Shown here in pieces: positions 25,471-35,138 of a stretch of 64,000 bases of DNA. Numbering within the stretch: position 1 is the first letter of the stretch; every line of letters starts with the position of its first letter. Made by a program: the position numbers and the translations under genes. The notes beneath the pieces are model-generated. The model made no database searches. It was not told the DNA's origin and saw only the letters and a list, made by a program, of their open reading frames with translations. Source of the stretch: Algoriphagus halophilus (GTDB lineage: Bacteria > Bacteroidota > Bacteroidia > Cytophagales > Cyclobacteriaceae); assembly GCF_900129785.1 (NCBI RefSeq), contig NZ_FSRC01000002.1:248001-312000 (forward strand). The letters are read 5' to 3'.

Positions 25471-25711
25471 CAAAATCGACGTAATCACCGCCTTTAATAT
25501 CTTTCTGTCTTTTCTCTTTAAACTGCTTAGGCACATAATCCACTACCACCTCATCTTTTGGTCTGGAGGCGTGAGCCTGGGCCCTCTGCTGTTCTTTTGC
25601 AGCTTCGTTTACCTGTTGGGCAAATTTAGCCAACTTAGATCTGAGAAAGTATCGGATTAGCTGGCCCAAAAGCCAGCCAACTCCAAGAACTATGACAAGA
25701 AATTTTATCAA
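25454..25711 (-). CDS. DUF4834 family small membrane protein
   Basis: An 85-residue protein with one N-terminal transmembrane helix (IKFLVIVLGVGWLLGQLIRYFL). A charged helical tail follows and ends in the conserved GGDYVDFEEVKD element of DUF4834. Its function is unknown; it probably faces the cytoplasm. It follows carB by 24 bases on the same strand and may be co-transcribed. Confidence 0.85.
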   Translation of the reverse strand: MIKFLVIVLGVGWLLGQLIRYFLRSKLAKFAQQVNEAAKEQQRAQAHASRPKDEVVVDYVPKQFKEKRQKDIKGGDYVDFEEVKD

Positions 25712-25735
25712 AACTAATTATTTTTTTAATCAGGG

Positions 25736-28555
25736 TTATCTACTCAAATACAAGTTTCGTTCTGAGTAAATCTTCAAGAAATAATCATCCATCAGGTCAT
25801 CTATAAAGTAAATCGCTTCACCAGTAGATTTCATTTCGGGCCCCAATTCTTTGTTAACATTCGGGAATTTATGGAATGAGAAAACAGGTTCCTTGATTGC
25901 ATAACCTTTTTTGTAAGGTTTGAATTCAAAATCTGTTACTTTATTCTCTCCAAGCATCACCTTTACGGCATAATTTACATAAGGTTCTTTGTATGCCTTA
26001 CAAATAAACGGAACGGTTCTAGATGCTCTTGGGTTTGCTTCAATGATGAATACTTTATCATTTTTGATGGCAAACTGAATGTTGATCAAACCTACTGTCT
26101 TCAATGCCAAGGCAATTTTTTCAGTATAAGTTTCAATCTGACGGATTACCAAATCGCCCAAATTGTAAGGAGGAAGTACCGCATAGGAGTCACCAGAGTG
26201 AATACCTGCAGGCTCAATATGCTGCATAATTCCGATGATGTAAACATTCTCTCCGTCACAGACCGCATCCGCTTCCGCCTCAATAGCACCTTCCAAGAAA
26301 TGATCCAGAAGAATCTCATTGTTTGGAATATCCCTTAAGACTTCCACCACGTGCTCCTCTAGTTCCTTCTCATTGATTACAATCTTCATCCCTTGTCCAC
26401 CCAATACATAACTTGGACGTACCAATAATGGAAATCCGATGGTCTTACAAAGTTCTAAAGCTTCGTCAGTAGTATGGACCGTTCCAAATTCAGGATAAGG
26501 AACATCATTTTCTTTCAATAAGGTAGAGAATCTTCCTCTGTCTTCTGCAAGATCCAATGCTTCGAAACTGGTACCAATGATTTTGATTCCGTATTTCTCT
26601 AATTTCTCTGCCAGTTTCAAGGCAGTTTGTCCACCCAACTGAACGATTACACCCTCAGGCTTCTCGTGCAAGATAATCTCATAAATATGCTCCCAGAATA
26701 CTGGCTCAAAATAAAGCTTATCCGCCACATCAAAGTCTGTAGACACTGTCTCAGGGTTACAGTTGATCATGATTGTCTCATAACCACACTCTTTGGCTGC
26801 AAGGACCCCATGCACACAGGAGTAATCAAATTCAATTCCTTGACCTACTCTGTTTGGACCTGAACCTAATACAACTACTTTTTTACGGTCAGTTTTTATA
26901 GATTCATTTTCCTCACCAAATGTAGAGTAGTAATATGGAGTTTGCGCCTCAAATTCTGCAGCACACGTATCAACAAGTTTATAAACTCGCTTGATACCCA
27001 TTTCATCGTAACGCTTATTAAATACTTCACTTTCCAAGCAACCAAGTAAATGTGCCAACTGACGGTCGGCATATCCTCGTTTCTTGGCCATATCCATAAT
27101 TTCATATGGAATGGTATTCACATTATATTTTCCAATCTCTTCTTCGAGATGGATCAGTTCTTCAATTTGTCTTAGGAACCACTTATCGATTTTTGTTAAA
27201 TCGTAAATTGTTCTGAATGAGATACCCAATTTGAAGGCATCATAGATATGGAACAATCGATTCCAACTTGGATTGGCTAAAGAATACAAGATTTTTTCCT
27301 GATCTCTCAACTCTTTTCCATCAGCCCCTAGTCCATTGCGTTTGATCTCAAGGGATTGACAAGCTTTTTGTAAGGCCTCTTGGAAATTTCTACCGATTCC
27401 CATTACCTCACCTACTGCTTTCATGGAAAGACCCAATCTTCTATCAGATCCTTTGAATTTGTCAAAGTTCCAACGAGGCACCTTCACGATTACATAGTCA
27501 ATAGAAGGCTCAAAGTAAGCAGAGGTAGTACCTGTGATGGAGTTTGGCAACTCATCCAAATTATATCCGATCGCCAACTTAGCTGCAACTTTTGCGATTG
27601 GATAACCAGTCGCTTTAGATGCCAAGGCAGAAGAACGAGAAACACGAGGGTTAATTTCTATCCCTATGATGGTTTCGTTGTCAGGGCTAACTGAGAATTG
27701 CACGTTACATCCACCCGCAAAATTACCGATGCTATTCATCATGGTAATTGCATAGTTTCTCATGCGCTGATACACTGTATCAGGCAAAGTCATGGCAGGA
27801 GCCACAGTGATAGAATCTCCAGTGTGAACACCCATTGGGTCAAAATTCTCAATGGAACAGATCACAATCATGTTCCCGATATTATCCCTCATGACCTCCA
27901 GCTCGTACTCTTTCCATCCCATTATACTTTGCTCGATCAACACTTCATGAACTGGAGAAGCCTGAAGACCTGCACTCAATAGTTTCTCAAAATCTTCAGC
28001 TTTTTCCACGAAAGCTCCTCCTGCCCCACCAAGGGTATAAGAAGCTCTAATAATCAAGGGAAAGCCAATCTCCTGTGCAATTTCTTTACCTTGAAGAAAG
28101 GAAGTAGCAGTATCACCTTTACAGACACCCACTCCAATTTTCTTCATCAATTCTTTAAACTTCTCACGATCTTCTGCAGTATCGATGGCATCGATATCTA
28201 CACCGATCATACGAGTATTGAATTTTTTCCAGATACCTGCTTTCTCACAATCAATTGCCAAATTCAAGGCTGTCTGACCACCCATGGTAGGTAAAACTGC
28301 ATCAATATCCGGATGCTCTGTCAAAATCTTGATAATGGATTTTTTCTCCAGTGGAAGCAAATACACGTGATCTGCTGTCACCGGGTCAGTCATGATGGTG
28401 GCAGGATTGGAATTGATCAATGTCACGATAATTCCTTCTTCTCGAAGGGACCTAGCAGCCTGGGAACCAGAATAGTCAAACTCACAAGCTTGACCGATGA
28501 CGATGGGACCAGAACCGATAATTAATACGTGCTTGATGCTACTGTCTTTTGGCAT
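25736..28555 (-). CDS. carB: Carbamoyl-phosphate synthase large subunit, without MGS allosteric domain
   Basis: A 939-residue CarB that makes carbamoyl phosphate for pyrimidine and arginine synthesis. Both ATP-grasp halves are present: the first begins with HVLIIGSGPIVIGQACEFDY, the second near 552 with VVVLGSGPNRVGQGIEFDYS. The protein ends shortly after LGPEMKSTGEAI, where the E. coli enzyme (about 1070 residues) continues into the methylglyoxal-synthase-like domain that binds UMP, IMP and ornithine. That domain is absent, so feedback control must differ. No small subunit gene is in the window. Confidence 0.97.
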   Translation of the reverse strand: MPKDSSIKHVLIIGSGPIVIGQACEFDYSGSQAARSLREEGIIVTLINSNPATIMTDPVTADHVYLLPLEKKSIIKILTEHPDIDAVLPTMGGQTALNLAIDCEKAGIWKKFNTRMIGVDIDAIDTAEDREKFKELMKKIGVGVCKGDTATSFLQGKEIAQEIGFPLIIRASYTLGGAGGAFVEKAEDFEKLLSAGLQASPVHEVLIEQSIMGWKEYELEVMRDNIGNMIVICSIENFDPMGVHTGDSITVAPAMTLPDTVYQRMRNYAITMMNSIGNFAGGCNVQFSVSPDNETIIGIEINPRVSRSSALASKATGYPIAKVAAKLAIGYNLDELPNSITGTTSAYFEPSIDYVIVKVPRWNFDKFKGSDRRLGLSMKAVGEVMGIGRNFQEALQKACQSLEIKRNGLGADGKELRDQEKILYSLANPSWNRLFHIYDAFKLGISFRTIYDLTKIDKWFLRQIEELIHLEEEIGKYNVNTIPYEIMDMAKKRGYADRQLAHLLGCLESEVFNKRYDEMGIKRVYKLVDTCAAEFEAQTPYYYSTFGEENESIKTDRKKVVVLGSGPNRVGQGIEFDYSCVHGVLAAKECGYETIMINCNPETVSTDFDVADKLYFEPVFWEHIYEIILHEKPEGVIVQLGGQTALKLAEKLEKYGIKIIGTSFEALDLAEDRGRFSTLLKENDVPYPEFGTVHTTDEALELCKTIGFPLLVRPSYVLGGQGMKIVINEKELEEHVVEVLRDIPNNEILLDHFLEGAIEAEADAVCDGENVYIIGIMQHIEPAGIHSGDSYAVLPPYNLGDLVIRQIETYTEKIALALKTVGLINIQFAIKNDKVFIIEANPRASRTVPFICKAYKEPYVNYAVKVMLGENKVTDFEFKPYKKGYAIKEPVFSFHKFPNVNKELGPEMKSTGEAIYFIDDLMDDYFLKIYSERNLYLSR

Positions 28556-28707
28556 TACAAAAGGGGAATAGAGAGATGAAATTACTTACGTCCAAATTGG
28601 GGCAAAATTAGAAAAAAATTCCCGAAGGGGAAGGATAAATCCAGATTAAAATGGAAAAGTCACCTCAATGAGCTCAACAAAAGTGACTTATCAATTGAAA
28701 CTAAAGA

Positions 28708-29193
28708 TCATTCTTTCCATCGAAAGCTTTTCTGGTCAATTGCACGCATGGTACATAGAATTCCATCCAAATGATCATACTCGTGCTGAATCAATTCAGA
28801 TTCGGCTCCAGAAACCTTCCATTCTTGTTCCTTCCAATGTTCATCCCAGTACTTCAACGTCAAGGACTGATGTCGACGCACCTTGACCACAAGGTTCGGA
28901 AAACTCATGCAATCATCCCAAAGCTCAAACTTTGATTCACTTTTGTTTTTTAATTCAGGATTTAAAATTACATAAGGCTTATCCAGATTAAGATAAAACA
29001 TACGCTTCATAATTCCCAACTGTGGTGCAGCGATTCCTCTTCCAAAACCATAGACTTTTCGGATATCTTCCATGGCTTCATGGAGCTGATGAACCCAATT
29101 CGGAACCTGGTTTAATTCTGATTCTAATACAGGCTCACATATTTCATAAAGTCTAGGATCTCCTAGTTTGAGAATGTCGTGGATAGTTTTCAT
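28708..29193 (-). CDS. def: Peptide deformylase, divergent
   Basis: A 161-residue protein with the three deformylase motifs in altered form. Motif 1 is GRGIAAPQ at 51-58, motif 2 is WDDCMS with Cys95 (usual form EGCLS), and motif 3 is QHEYDH at 136-141, with His137, Glu138 and His141. All metal ligands and the general base are present. The motif 2 change from EGC to DDC is typical of secondary or divergent deformylases, so it may act on unusual N-terminal peptides or be a paralogue of a housekeeping enzyme elsewhere. It probably has its own transcript. Confidence 0.85.
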   Translation of the reverse strand: MKTIHDILKLGDPRLYEICEPVLESELNQVPNWVHQLHEAMEDIRKVYGFGRGIAAPQLGIMKRMFYLNLDKPYVILNPELKNKSESKFELWDDCMSFPNLVVKVRRHQSLTLKYWDEHWKEQEWKVSGAESELIQHEYDHLDGILCTMRAIDQKSFRWKE

Positions 29194-29225
29194 AGGTTAA
29201 ATCTAACATTCTTAAAAAATCACTT

Positions 29226-29239
29226 ACCCAATATTGGGT
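29226..29239. promoter_or_regulatory. 14-base perfect palindrome upstream of the deformylase gene
   Basis: acccaatattgggt is a perfect palindrome 33 bases before the deformylase ATG and 80 bases before the NVEALA-like peptide on the other strand. It is suited to a dimeric repressor, but no regulator can be named. Confidence 0.35.
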
Positions 29240-29322
29240 ATTTTTCAACTAGAAAGTGAATTTAAATGAATTTCTATTTGGACTATAATAATAATAATAA
29301 CATGTTAGTAAAAGCTAACTAG

Positions 29323-29580
29323 TTGGTTAGTGCTCTTGGCCAAGGGGATTTTATTTTAACCAAAAATTTAATAAAAAAAGTAATTTTAGGAATTTCGATG
29401 TTAGTATTTCCGACAATTTTATTCTTTCCCTCTTTTTCGGCTCATGCTTCAGGAGTTTATTATATGCAAAATATTAAATGGCCACTTGGTGGTAGTGTAT
29501 ATAGATGTAGGCCAGGAGGTAATGAATCTTGTGATGTTTCAGGTCAAAAACATTGTGATGAAGTAACTCCAATTACTTAA
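29323..29580 (+). CDS. NVEALA-like small secreted peptide
   Basis: Up to 85 residues with a hydrophobic export signal (VILGISMLVFPTILFFPSFSAHA) and a short mature part with four Cys (YRCRPGGNESCDVSGQKHCDE). Small Cys-containing secreted peptides of this type (NVEALA family and relatives) are commonly encoded next to 6-bladed beta-propeller lipoproteins in Bacteroidetes, as here. The start is uncertain: no ATG lies before the signal, and TTG at 29323 is only the first possible start. The role of such peptides is unknown. Confidence 0.55.
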   Translation: MVSALGQGDFILTKNLIKKVILGISMLVFPTILFFPSFSAHASGVYYMQNIKWPLGGSVYRCRPGGNESCDVSGQKHCDEVTPIT

Positions 29581-29620
29581 AGTTCAAAATGATTGATATT
29601 GTCAAAAAAGTTAACCTTTT

Positions 29621-29645
29621 GGCAGTCTGAGCGAAGTTGAAGGCC
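29621..29645. repeat. Bacteroidetes-type REP element
   Basis: GGCAGTCTGAGCGAAGTTG and its GGCC end form the GAGCGAAGT(T/C)GAAG intergenic repeat that is widespread in this phylum. A related copy in the opposite orientation is at 33116-33141 (ggggcttcgactccgctc). Confidence 0.6.
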
Positions 29646-29682
29646 TAACTATTCAATTTATGCCATATTTTAACTTCGCTCA

Positions 29683-30912
29683 TTGTTACTAAATATTCTT
29701 AAAAGAACCTTAACTGTTTTTATAAGGCACCTTCTTTTCACTTTAGGTTTTTCACTAATCACAGCTTGTTTTATTTCCTGTGAAAATAACAACAGTGAAC
29801 GCAATTCAAGTGAGTTAATTGTTGTCATAAATCTTAAAGACTCAAAAAATAATAGATTATCTGAAGCTTTTGAAAGCATCTCTTATTCAATTTTAAATGC
29901 TCCTGATTCATCGCCGCTCGTAGAACCCTATCTAATGAAATTTGATAATGAATCGATGTATATTCAGGACTTTTATACTGGCCATATCCATAAGTTTGAT
30001 AAGAAAGGTCAGCCTCAATTTGTTTACCAAGCGACAGGTTCGGGACCTGGAGAATTTAGGCAATCGGATTACTTTTTTTTGGAAGATTCAACAATTACCA
30101 TTTTGGATAGAGTCCTAGGTAAAGCTGTGACTTACGGTCCATTTCAAAATTTAATTTATGAGGAGAAAATCACCAAAAACATTCCCATGTTTGAAAAGCG
30201 AGGCAATCGAATGCTTTATTTCATGAATAATCGGAGGGATGGTACTGAATTCAATTTTCTTCTTTATGAAAATGAACAGGTGATAGGGGAATGGGAAAGA
30301 ATTAGACCAGGATTTGAAAAAGCTCAATATGGAGACAATAATGGTTTCAACCAAGATTTTGACGGAGGACTTGTTTTCCCGATCCCATATTCTACCGAGG
30401 TATTATTCTTTGACAATCATCTAAATCGCACTCAAAAAGTAACATTTGATATCGGTGATGCACTAGTTGATAAAACGGATTTTGTTAGACTAAACAATAT
30501 GAGTCGAGATGATTACCAACAATTCATCCGGGAAAAAGAATTAGTAGAAGGCATTTCTCTATTTTCAAAACTTGGACCGTATTACTTTCTATCCCTTCAG
30601 CAGTACTATAAAGGAGTCCATTTAATTTTTATGAATAAGGATTTTAAGGTTTTAATCCAGTCTAAAAGTTTGGAGAATGATTTGGATCAGATGCTAATAA
30701 GAGGAATCCCATGGACATACGATGAAGATAAACTTATTTTTATGATCAACTCGGTTTATTTTTATAATGATTATATCAAAACATTTTCTGGCAAAAAAGT
30801 CACTGTGAAACCGAACAATGTTCATGATTTTTTTGAGAAAAATCAGAATCTTTTAAAGGAGGATAGGTATGTCCTGATTTCGCTGAAGATCAAAAGCCAA
30901 ATAGAAAAATAA
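29683..30912 (+). CDS. 6-bladed beta-propeller lipoprotein
   Basis: A 409-residue protein with a lipoprotein signal (LLFTLGFSLITACFISC, lipobox FISC). The body has propeller blades of the DUF5128/BF-type family (IYIQDFYTGHIHKFDKKGQ, GSGPGEFRQSDYFF, ITILDRVLGKAVTYG). The GPGEF motif is characteristic. TTG at 29683 appears to be the start, since no ATG is in frame before the signal. It lies about 100 bases after the NVEALA-like peptide gene. The pairing suggests a common function at the cell surface that is still unexplained. Confidence 0.8.
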   Translation: MLLNILKRTLTVFIRHLLFTLGFSLITACFISCENNNSERNSSELIVVINLKDSKNNRLSEAFESISYSILNAPDSSPLVEPYLMKFDNESMYIQDFYTGHIHKFDKKGQPQFVYQATGSGPGEFRQSDYFFLEDSTITILDRVLGKAVTYGPFQNLIYEEKITKNIPMFEKRGNRMLYFMNNRRDGTEFNFLLYENEQVIGEWERIRPGFEKAQYGDNNGFNQDFDGGLVFPIPYSTEVLFFDNHLNRTQKVTFDIGDALVDKTDFVRLNNMSRDDYQQFIREKELVEGISLFSKLGPYYFLSLQQYYKGVHLIFMNKDFKVLIQSKSLENDLDQMLIRGIPWTYDEDKLIFMINSVYFYNDYIKTFSGKKVTVKPNNVHDFFEKNQNLLKEDRYVLISLKIKSQIEK

Positions 30913-31039
30913 TAATTTATCTACTCATAATATTTATGCAACTCATTATTGAACCACAGGAGAGCGATAAGTTTTCGAATATTTTAATTACTATAAGGGG
31001 AATATAATTGGTCATGCCTATACTCCCTTTCCTTTTCAC

Positions 31040-31047
31040 TACTTTTG
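31040..31047 (+). promoter_or_regulatory. -7 promoter element of the ABC-F gene
   Basis: TACTTTTG matches the Bacteroidetes TAnnTTTG consensus and is 5 bases before the ATG, implying a very short or absent leader. A correctly spaced -33 element is not clear. Confidence 0.45.
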
Positions 31048-31051
31048 CGGC

Positions 31052-32962
31052 ATGAATTACCTTTCGGTCGAAAACCTAAGTAAAGCTTTCGGGGAACGCA
31101 AGCTTTTTTCCAATATCTCTTTTGGCATTTCCCAAGGACAAAAAATCGCATTAGTCGGCATCAATGGTGCAGGTAAATCCACCTTGATGAAAATTATCAT
31201 GGGTTTAGAAATCCCAGACACAGGAAACGTAGCTATCAATCAACAGGTAAAAGTGGCCTACGTTCACCAAAACCCAGTTTTTGAGGGAAGCCTGAGCATT
31301 TACCAAACGATATTCGATCAAAGTAATTCTGAAGTGCTGCAAGTCATTGAGGATTATCATAAAGCCATGCTGGAAGCAGAAAGAGGCATTGATAACTCCG
31401 AAAAAATGGCAGGTTTATTTGAAAAAATGGATGCATTTCAAGCCTGGGATTTCGAATACCAAGTCAAAGAAGTGCTTGGTAAATTAGGCCTCCACGACAC
31501 TGATATACCAGTAGGTACTCTTTCTGGAGGTCAGCGTAAGCGAGTAGCCTTAGCAAAAGCAATCTTGGAAAAGCCTGACTTATTGCTTCTCGATGAACCA
31601 ACCAACCATTTGGATTTGGATACCATCGAATGGCTAGAAGATTATTTATCAAAAGCGAATCTTGCCCTTTTTATGGTCACTCACGACCGGTATTTTCTGG
31701 AAAAAGTCACCAATGAAATATTGGAACTAGACCAGGGGAAAGTTCATCGTTACCTAGGTAATTACGGTTATTTCTTGGACAAGAAAGCTGAGCGAATGAT
31801 GCAGGAAGACGTGGAGTTGGAAAAAGCGAAAAGCCTTTATAAAAAGGAGCTGGAATGGATTCGTAGACAGCCTAAAGCCAGAGGAACCAAAGCCAAATAC
31901 AGAGTAGACGCATTTGAGGAAACGAAAGAAAAGGCCTCTCAGAAGAGAGAGGAACGTGACATCCAACTGACCGTGACTACCCAGCGTCTAGGAAATAAAA
32001 TCATCGAAATCGAAAAGATGCAAAAGTCCTTTGGAGATAAAACCATAATCAAGGACTTCTCATATACCTTCAGAAAAAAAGACCGTGTAGGGATTGTAGG
32101 ACCCAATGGAGCTGGAAAAACTACTTTCCTTAATATGATTACTGGACAACTTGAACCAGATGCAGGAAAAATCTCGATAGGACAAACGACTGCTTTTGGC
32201 TATTACAGACAGGAGGAAAGCTCATTTGATGAGGAAAAACGTCTGATTGATATTGTCAAGGAAGTTGCCGAAGTGGTGAATATTGCAGGAGGTGCAACAA
32301 TTACTGTTTCTCAGTTTTTAACACAGTTTGGTTTCCCTCCAAAGCAACAACATACTCCTATTGCAAAATTAAGTGGAGGAGAGCGCAGGAGACTTCAATT
32401 ATTGATGGTTTTGATCAAGAATCCAAACTTCTTGATTCTCGATGAACCTACCAATGACCTGGATTTGATGACCTTAAATACCCTGGAGGAGTTTTTGGAT
32501 ACTTTCCCTGGCTGTTTGATCATTGTGTCCCACGATCGATATTTTATGGATCGATTAGTCGAGCATTTGTTTGTTTTCGAAGGTGAAGGCGAGATCAAAG
32601 ACTTCCCAGGCAACTATACTGATTTCAGAGAGTGGGAAAAGGAGAATAAGAATCAAGATTCAAGAATCAAGATTCAAGAACCTGAAAATAAAGTTGCCGA
32701 AACTAAAGTTGAGGCTTCGACTCCCCCCAGCCAGACAAAAGTAAAAGCAAGCTATAAGCAAAAGCAGGAATTCAAAAAAGTAAATACTACTATTGCCAAG
32801 TTGGAAGAAGAAAAAGCTAACATCACAAATAAAATCGCTGCTGGAATTGAAGATCATGAAGAATTGATCAAGCAGTCGAATCGGATTGCAGAAATAGATG
32901 CTGAGTTAGAGGAGTCAGAATTGACTTGGTTAGAACTCAGTGAATTGGAGGGAATAGAATAA
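31052..32962 (+). CDS. uup: ABC-F family ATPase (Uup-like)
   Basis: A 636-residue soluble protein with two ABC domains and no membrane segment. Walker A motifs are GINGAGKST (near 37) and GPNGAGKTT (near 350). Signature motifs are LSGGQRKRVALAKA and LSGGERRRLQLL, and Walker B regions LLLDEPTNHLD and LILDEPTNDLD. The C-terminal 70 residues form a coiled coil (FKKVNTTIAKLEEEKANI), the hallmark of Uup-type ABC-F proteins. ABC-F proteins act on the ribosome, and Uup is also linked to precise excision of transposons. The assignment to Uup rather than another ABC-F subtype rests on the C-terminal coiled coil. Confidence 0.88.
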   Translation: MNYLSVENLSKAFGERKLFSNISFGISQGQKIALVGINGAGKSTLMKIIMGLEIPDTGNVAINQQVKVAYVHQNPVFEGSLSIYQTIFDQSNSEVLQVIEDYHKAMLEAERGIDNSEKMAGLFEKMDAFQAWDFEYQVKEVLGKLGLHDTDIPVGTLSGGQRKRVALAKAILEKPDLLLLDEPTNHLDLDTIEWLEDYLSKANLALFMVTHDRYFLEKVTNEILELDQGKVHRYLGNYGYFLDKKAERMMQEDVELEKAKSLYKKELEWIRRQPKARGTKAKYRVDAFEETKEKASQKREERDIQLTVTTQRLGNKIIEIEKMQKSFGDKTIIKDFSYTFRKKDRVGIVGPNGAGKTTFLNMITGQLEPDAGKISIGQTTAFGYYRQEESSFDEEKRLIDIVKEVAEVVNIAGGATITVSQFLTQFGFPPKQQHTPIAKLSGGERRRLQLLMVLIKNPNFLILDEPTNDLDLMTLNTLEEFLDTFPGCLIIVSHDRYFMDRLVEHLFVFEGEGEIKDFPGNYTDFREWEKENKNQDSRIKIQEPENKVAETKVEASTPPSQTKVKASYKQKQEFKKVNTTIAKLEEEKANITNKIAAGIEDHEELIKQSNRIAEIDAELEESELTWLELSELEGIE

Positions 32963-33115
32963 AGCTAAAGAGAAATAAGCTTCCCTGGGATACGCCTGTG
33001 GCGAGATAGGCTTCGCGAGATAAACTTGATTTTCATATTAACTACGAAGCTATCTTACTAAATATCTGCTCGAAGAGCTATCTTTTTAAAAAATTAATAT
33101 TTGTCTGAGGCGCCA

Positions 33116-33141
33116 GGGGCTTCGACTCCGCTCATCCTGAC
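33116..33141. repeat. Bacteroidetes-type REP element (reverse orientation)
   Basis: ggggcttcgactccgctcat is the reverse form of the repeat at 29621. The preceding gap from 32990 also has several short cgaagNNNatct elements, so this gap seems to be a cluster of degenerate intergenic repeats. Confidence 0.55.
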
Positions 33142-33173
33142 TTTTTCAGATTTCTGATTTTAAACTTCTGACT

Positions 33174-33890
33174 TCAAACTCTTCCTTTCAAAAAATCCTG
33201 CCTTACTTCCTCGTCAAATTTTTCGATGGCATAGCGTAAGGCGGTTCTTGGCATTTGTCGGTAGTGCTTTTTCAAAAACACATATTCGACTTTAAAATCT
33301 TGATTTCCAATTTCACGAAGCATCCATCCTACAGCTTTATGCATGAGGTCATGGGGATGATCCAAGAATTTTTCAGCCAAGGCCAATGCATCCTTAAACT
33401 CTCCTCTTTTGATCCAATAATAGGTACTCACCATGGCTACTCGCTGACTCCAGAGATGATTTGTTGCAGCCAATTCATAAAAAAGCGATTTGTCTCGATT
33501 CAAATAATAATGACCCAAAATATGATGGCATGAACTATCGACCAAGTCCCAGTTATTTACCCATTTTAAATTCGATAGATAAAAGTCAACCAATTTCTTT
33601 CGCTCTTCATCAGATTTAAGTTTCTCATAGCGATAGACTAAAATCAAAACACCCGTCAAACGAACTTCATGGTATTCATCTTGAATCAAGGTCTCAATTT
33701 CATCTAGGCTTATGTCTTTGTATACAGACTTGGCTATTTTCCTTTGCTCTGGAACCTTAACTCCTAAGAATTTATCTCCTTCCCCATATTCACCTGGTCC
33801 TGATTTGAAAAATCTCGGAAAAAAAGCAGCTTTTTCTGGGATGGCCTTATCCTCCAAAGCTGCTTTGATTTGTTCAACAAGTAAAGTCAT
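33174..33890 (-). CDS. AlkD-like DNA alkylation repair protein (HEAT-repeat glycosylase family)
   Basis: A 238-residue all-helical protein with AlkD features: KFLGVKVPEQRKIAK near 41, EVRLTGVLILV near 75, WVNNWDLVDSSCHHILG near 110, the helix RVAMVSTYYWIKRGEF, and KAVGWMLREIG near 186. AlkD proteins excise bulky or charged N-alkylated bases by trapping DNA backbone distortion, using Trp and Asp residues like those in NNWDLVD. It is a single gene with no operon partner. Confidence 0.92.
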   Translation of the reverse strand: MTLLVEQIKAALEDKAIPEKAAFFPRFFKSGPGEYGEGDKFLGVKVPEQRKIAKSVYKDISLDEIETLIQDEYHEVRLTGVLILVYRYEKLKSDEERKKLVDFYLSNLKWVNNWDLVDSSCHHILGHYYLNRDKSLFYELAATNHLWSQRVAMVSTYYWIKRGEFKDALALAEKFLDHPHDLMHKAVGWMLREIGNQDFKVEYVFLKKHYRQMPRTALRYAIEKFDEEVRQDFLKGRV

Positions 33891-34394
33891 TCTTTAAAGT
33901 TAGGAGAAGATTGATTAAATATCATCGCCTACTCCTCTTTTAACTCTTTGAAACGATAGGTGTAGGAAGAGGAACTAATCCTGGATTCAAGATTTAATTT
34001 ACGTAATTGGTTGAATCATTCCTCATTAATCTCAATTCTGAAATTAGGCGTATTGAGGGTATCAATTACATTCTAACTGACTGTGGCTTTATAATCTTTT
34101 GCAATGGCTCATTTATTTTGCTTATATGGACATCAAAAATCCATAAAACGTAAACCACATGATTCTAATTACCTAGTGCCCAAGTAATAAATTGATTTAG
34201 CTATATTTAAAATTAGATCTACGTATTATTTTAAAAATGGAAGGCATCTGGAAAGGATCTGATAATTCTGAATAATCTAATGATTTCTAGAGCCTCGGTC
34301 TAAAAACAATAAAGAAAAGAGTTGCTTCAATAAGATTAAAGCATCAAAGTAATCCGCCAAATAGTAAAGGCCACCAGTTTAAGTTTCATTACCT
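33891..34394. other. 500-base gap without a recognisable gene
   Basis: An AT-rich sequence between AlkD and a response regulator. No frame longer than about 40 codons looks coding on either strand, and no clear repeat or RNA structure stands out. Confidence 0.5.
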
Positions 34395-35024
34395 ATGTCT
34401 AAGCCAACAGTAGTCATTGCAGACGATCACCCTTTGTTATTGAAAGGGCTCCAGGAGTTTTTGGAGGAAAATAATATTGATGTCTTGGACTCTGCTAGTA
34501 ATGGTAAAGATGCCTTAGAAAAAATCCTGAAGCACCATCCACAACTGGCGATTTTGGACATGGAAATGCCTCATTTTTCTGGGCTAGAAATTGCTGCTCA
34601 ATGCAAGAAACTAAAACTTCCCACCAAGATCATTTTATTGACACTGCATAAAGAGTTGTATTTGTACCACCAAGCCAAAGAGCTGAATCTATCTGGTTAT
34701 ATTTTAAAGGAGTTTGCTCTAGGAGAATTATCCAAAGCCATTGAAACCGTTTTAAATGGAAATCATTTTTTTAGTGAAAAAATTTTTGAAGACAAAGAAA
34801 TTGGCAATTTGGATTCGGAACAGACCCAATTAACCCCTTCCGAAAAGAAAATTCTAAGGCTAATTGCCGACGGACTTTCTACCAAAGAAATCGCAGAGAA
34901 ATTATTCATCGCTGAACGAACTGTGGATAAGCACAGAAGTAATATGATTGCAAAGCTTAAACTGGAAAAAAAGCACAATTCCCTACTTCTATGGGCACAA
35001 AAAAATAAAGATATCATCAATTGA
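34395..35024 (+). CDS. NarL/FixJ-type response regulator
   Basis: A 209-residue two-domain regulator. The receiver domain has acidic residues at Asp10-Asp11, the phosphoacceptor Asp55 in LAILDMEMPH and the conserved Lys in ILKEFALGEL near 103. The output is a LuxR-type helix-turn-helix (LTPSEKKILRLIADGLSTKE, then ERTVDKHRSNMIAKL). No sensor kinase gene is adjacent, so it is an orphan here. Its targets are unknown. Confidence 0.93.
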   Translation: MSKPTVVIADDHPLLLKGLQEFLEENNIDVLDSASNGKDALEKILKHHPQLAILDMEMPHFSGLEIAAQCKKLKLPTKIILLTLHKELYLYHQAKELNLSGYILKEFALGELSKAIETVLNGNHFFSEKIFEDKEIGNLDSEQTQLTPSEKKILRLIADGLSTKEIAEKLFIAERTVDKHRSNMIAKLKLEKKHNSLLLWAQKNKDIIN

Positions 35025-35138
35025 AATAATATTTTTTGCATTTCACATTTTTAAAAATAGGTATTAATACGTATTGAGTACTGCTGATTTTTGATCTAGT
35101 TTTGATATATCAAATCAGTTAAACCAACTTTTTACGTC

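Noticed and set aside
29226..29239. acccaatattgggt plus following T-rich run as a terminator
   Set aside because: It lies upstream of the deformylase on its strand and no plus-strand gene ends there; an operator role is equally weak but more consistent.
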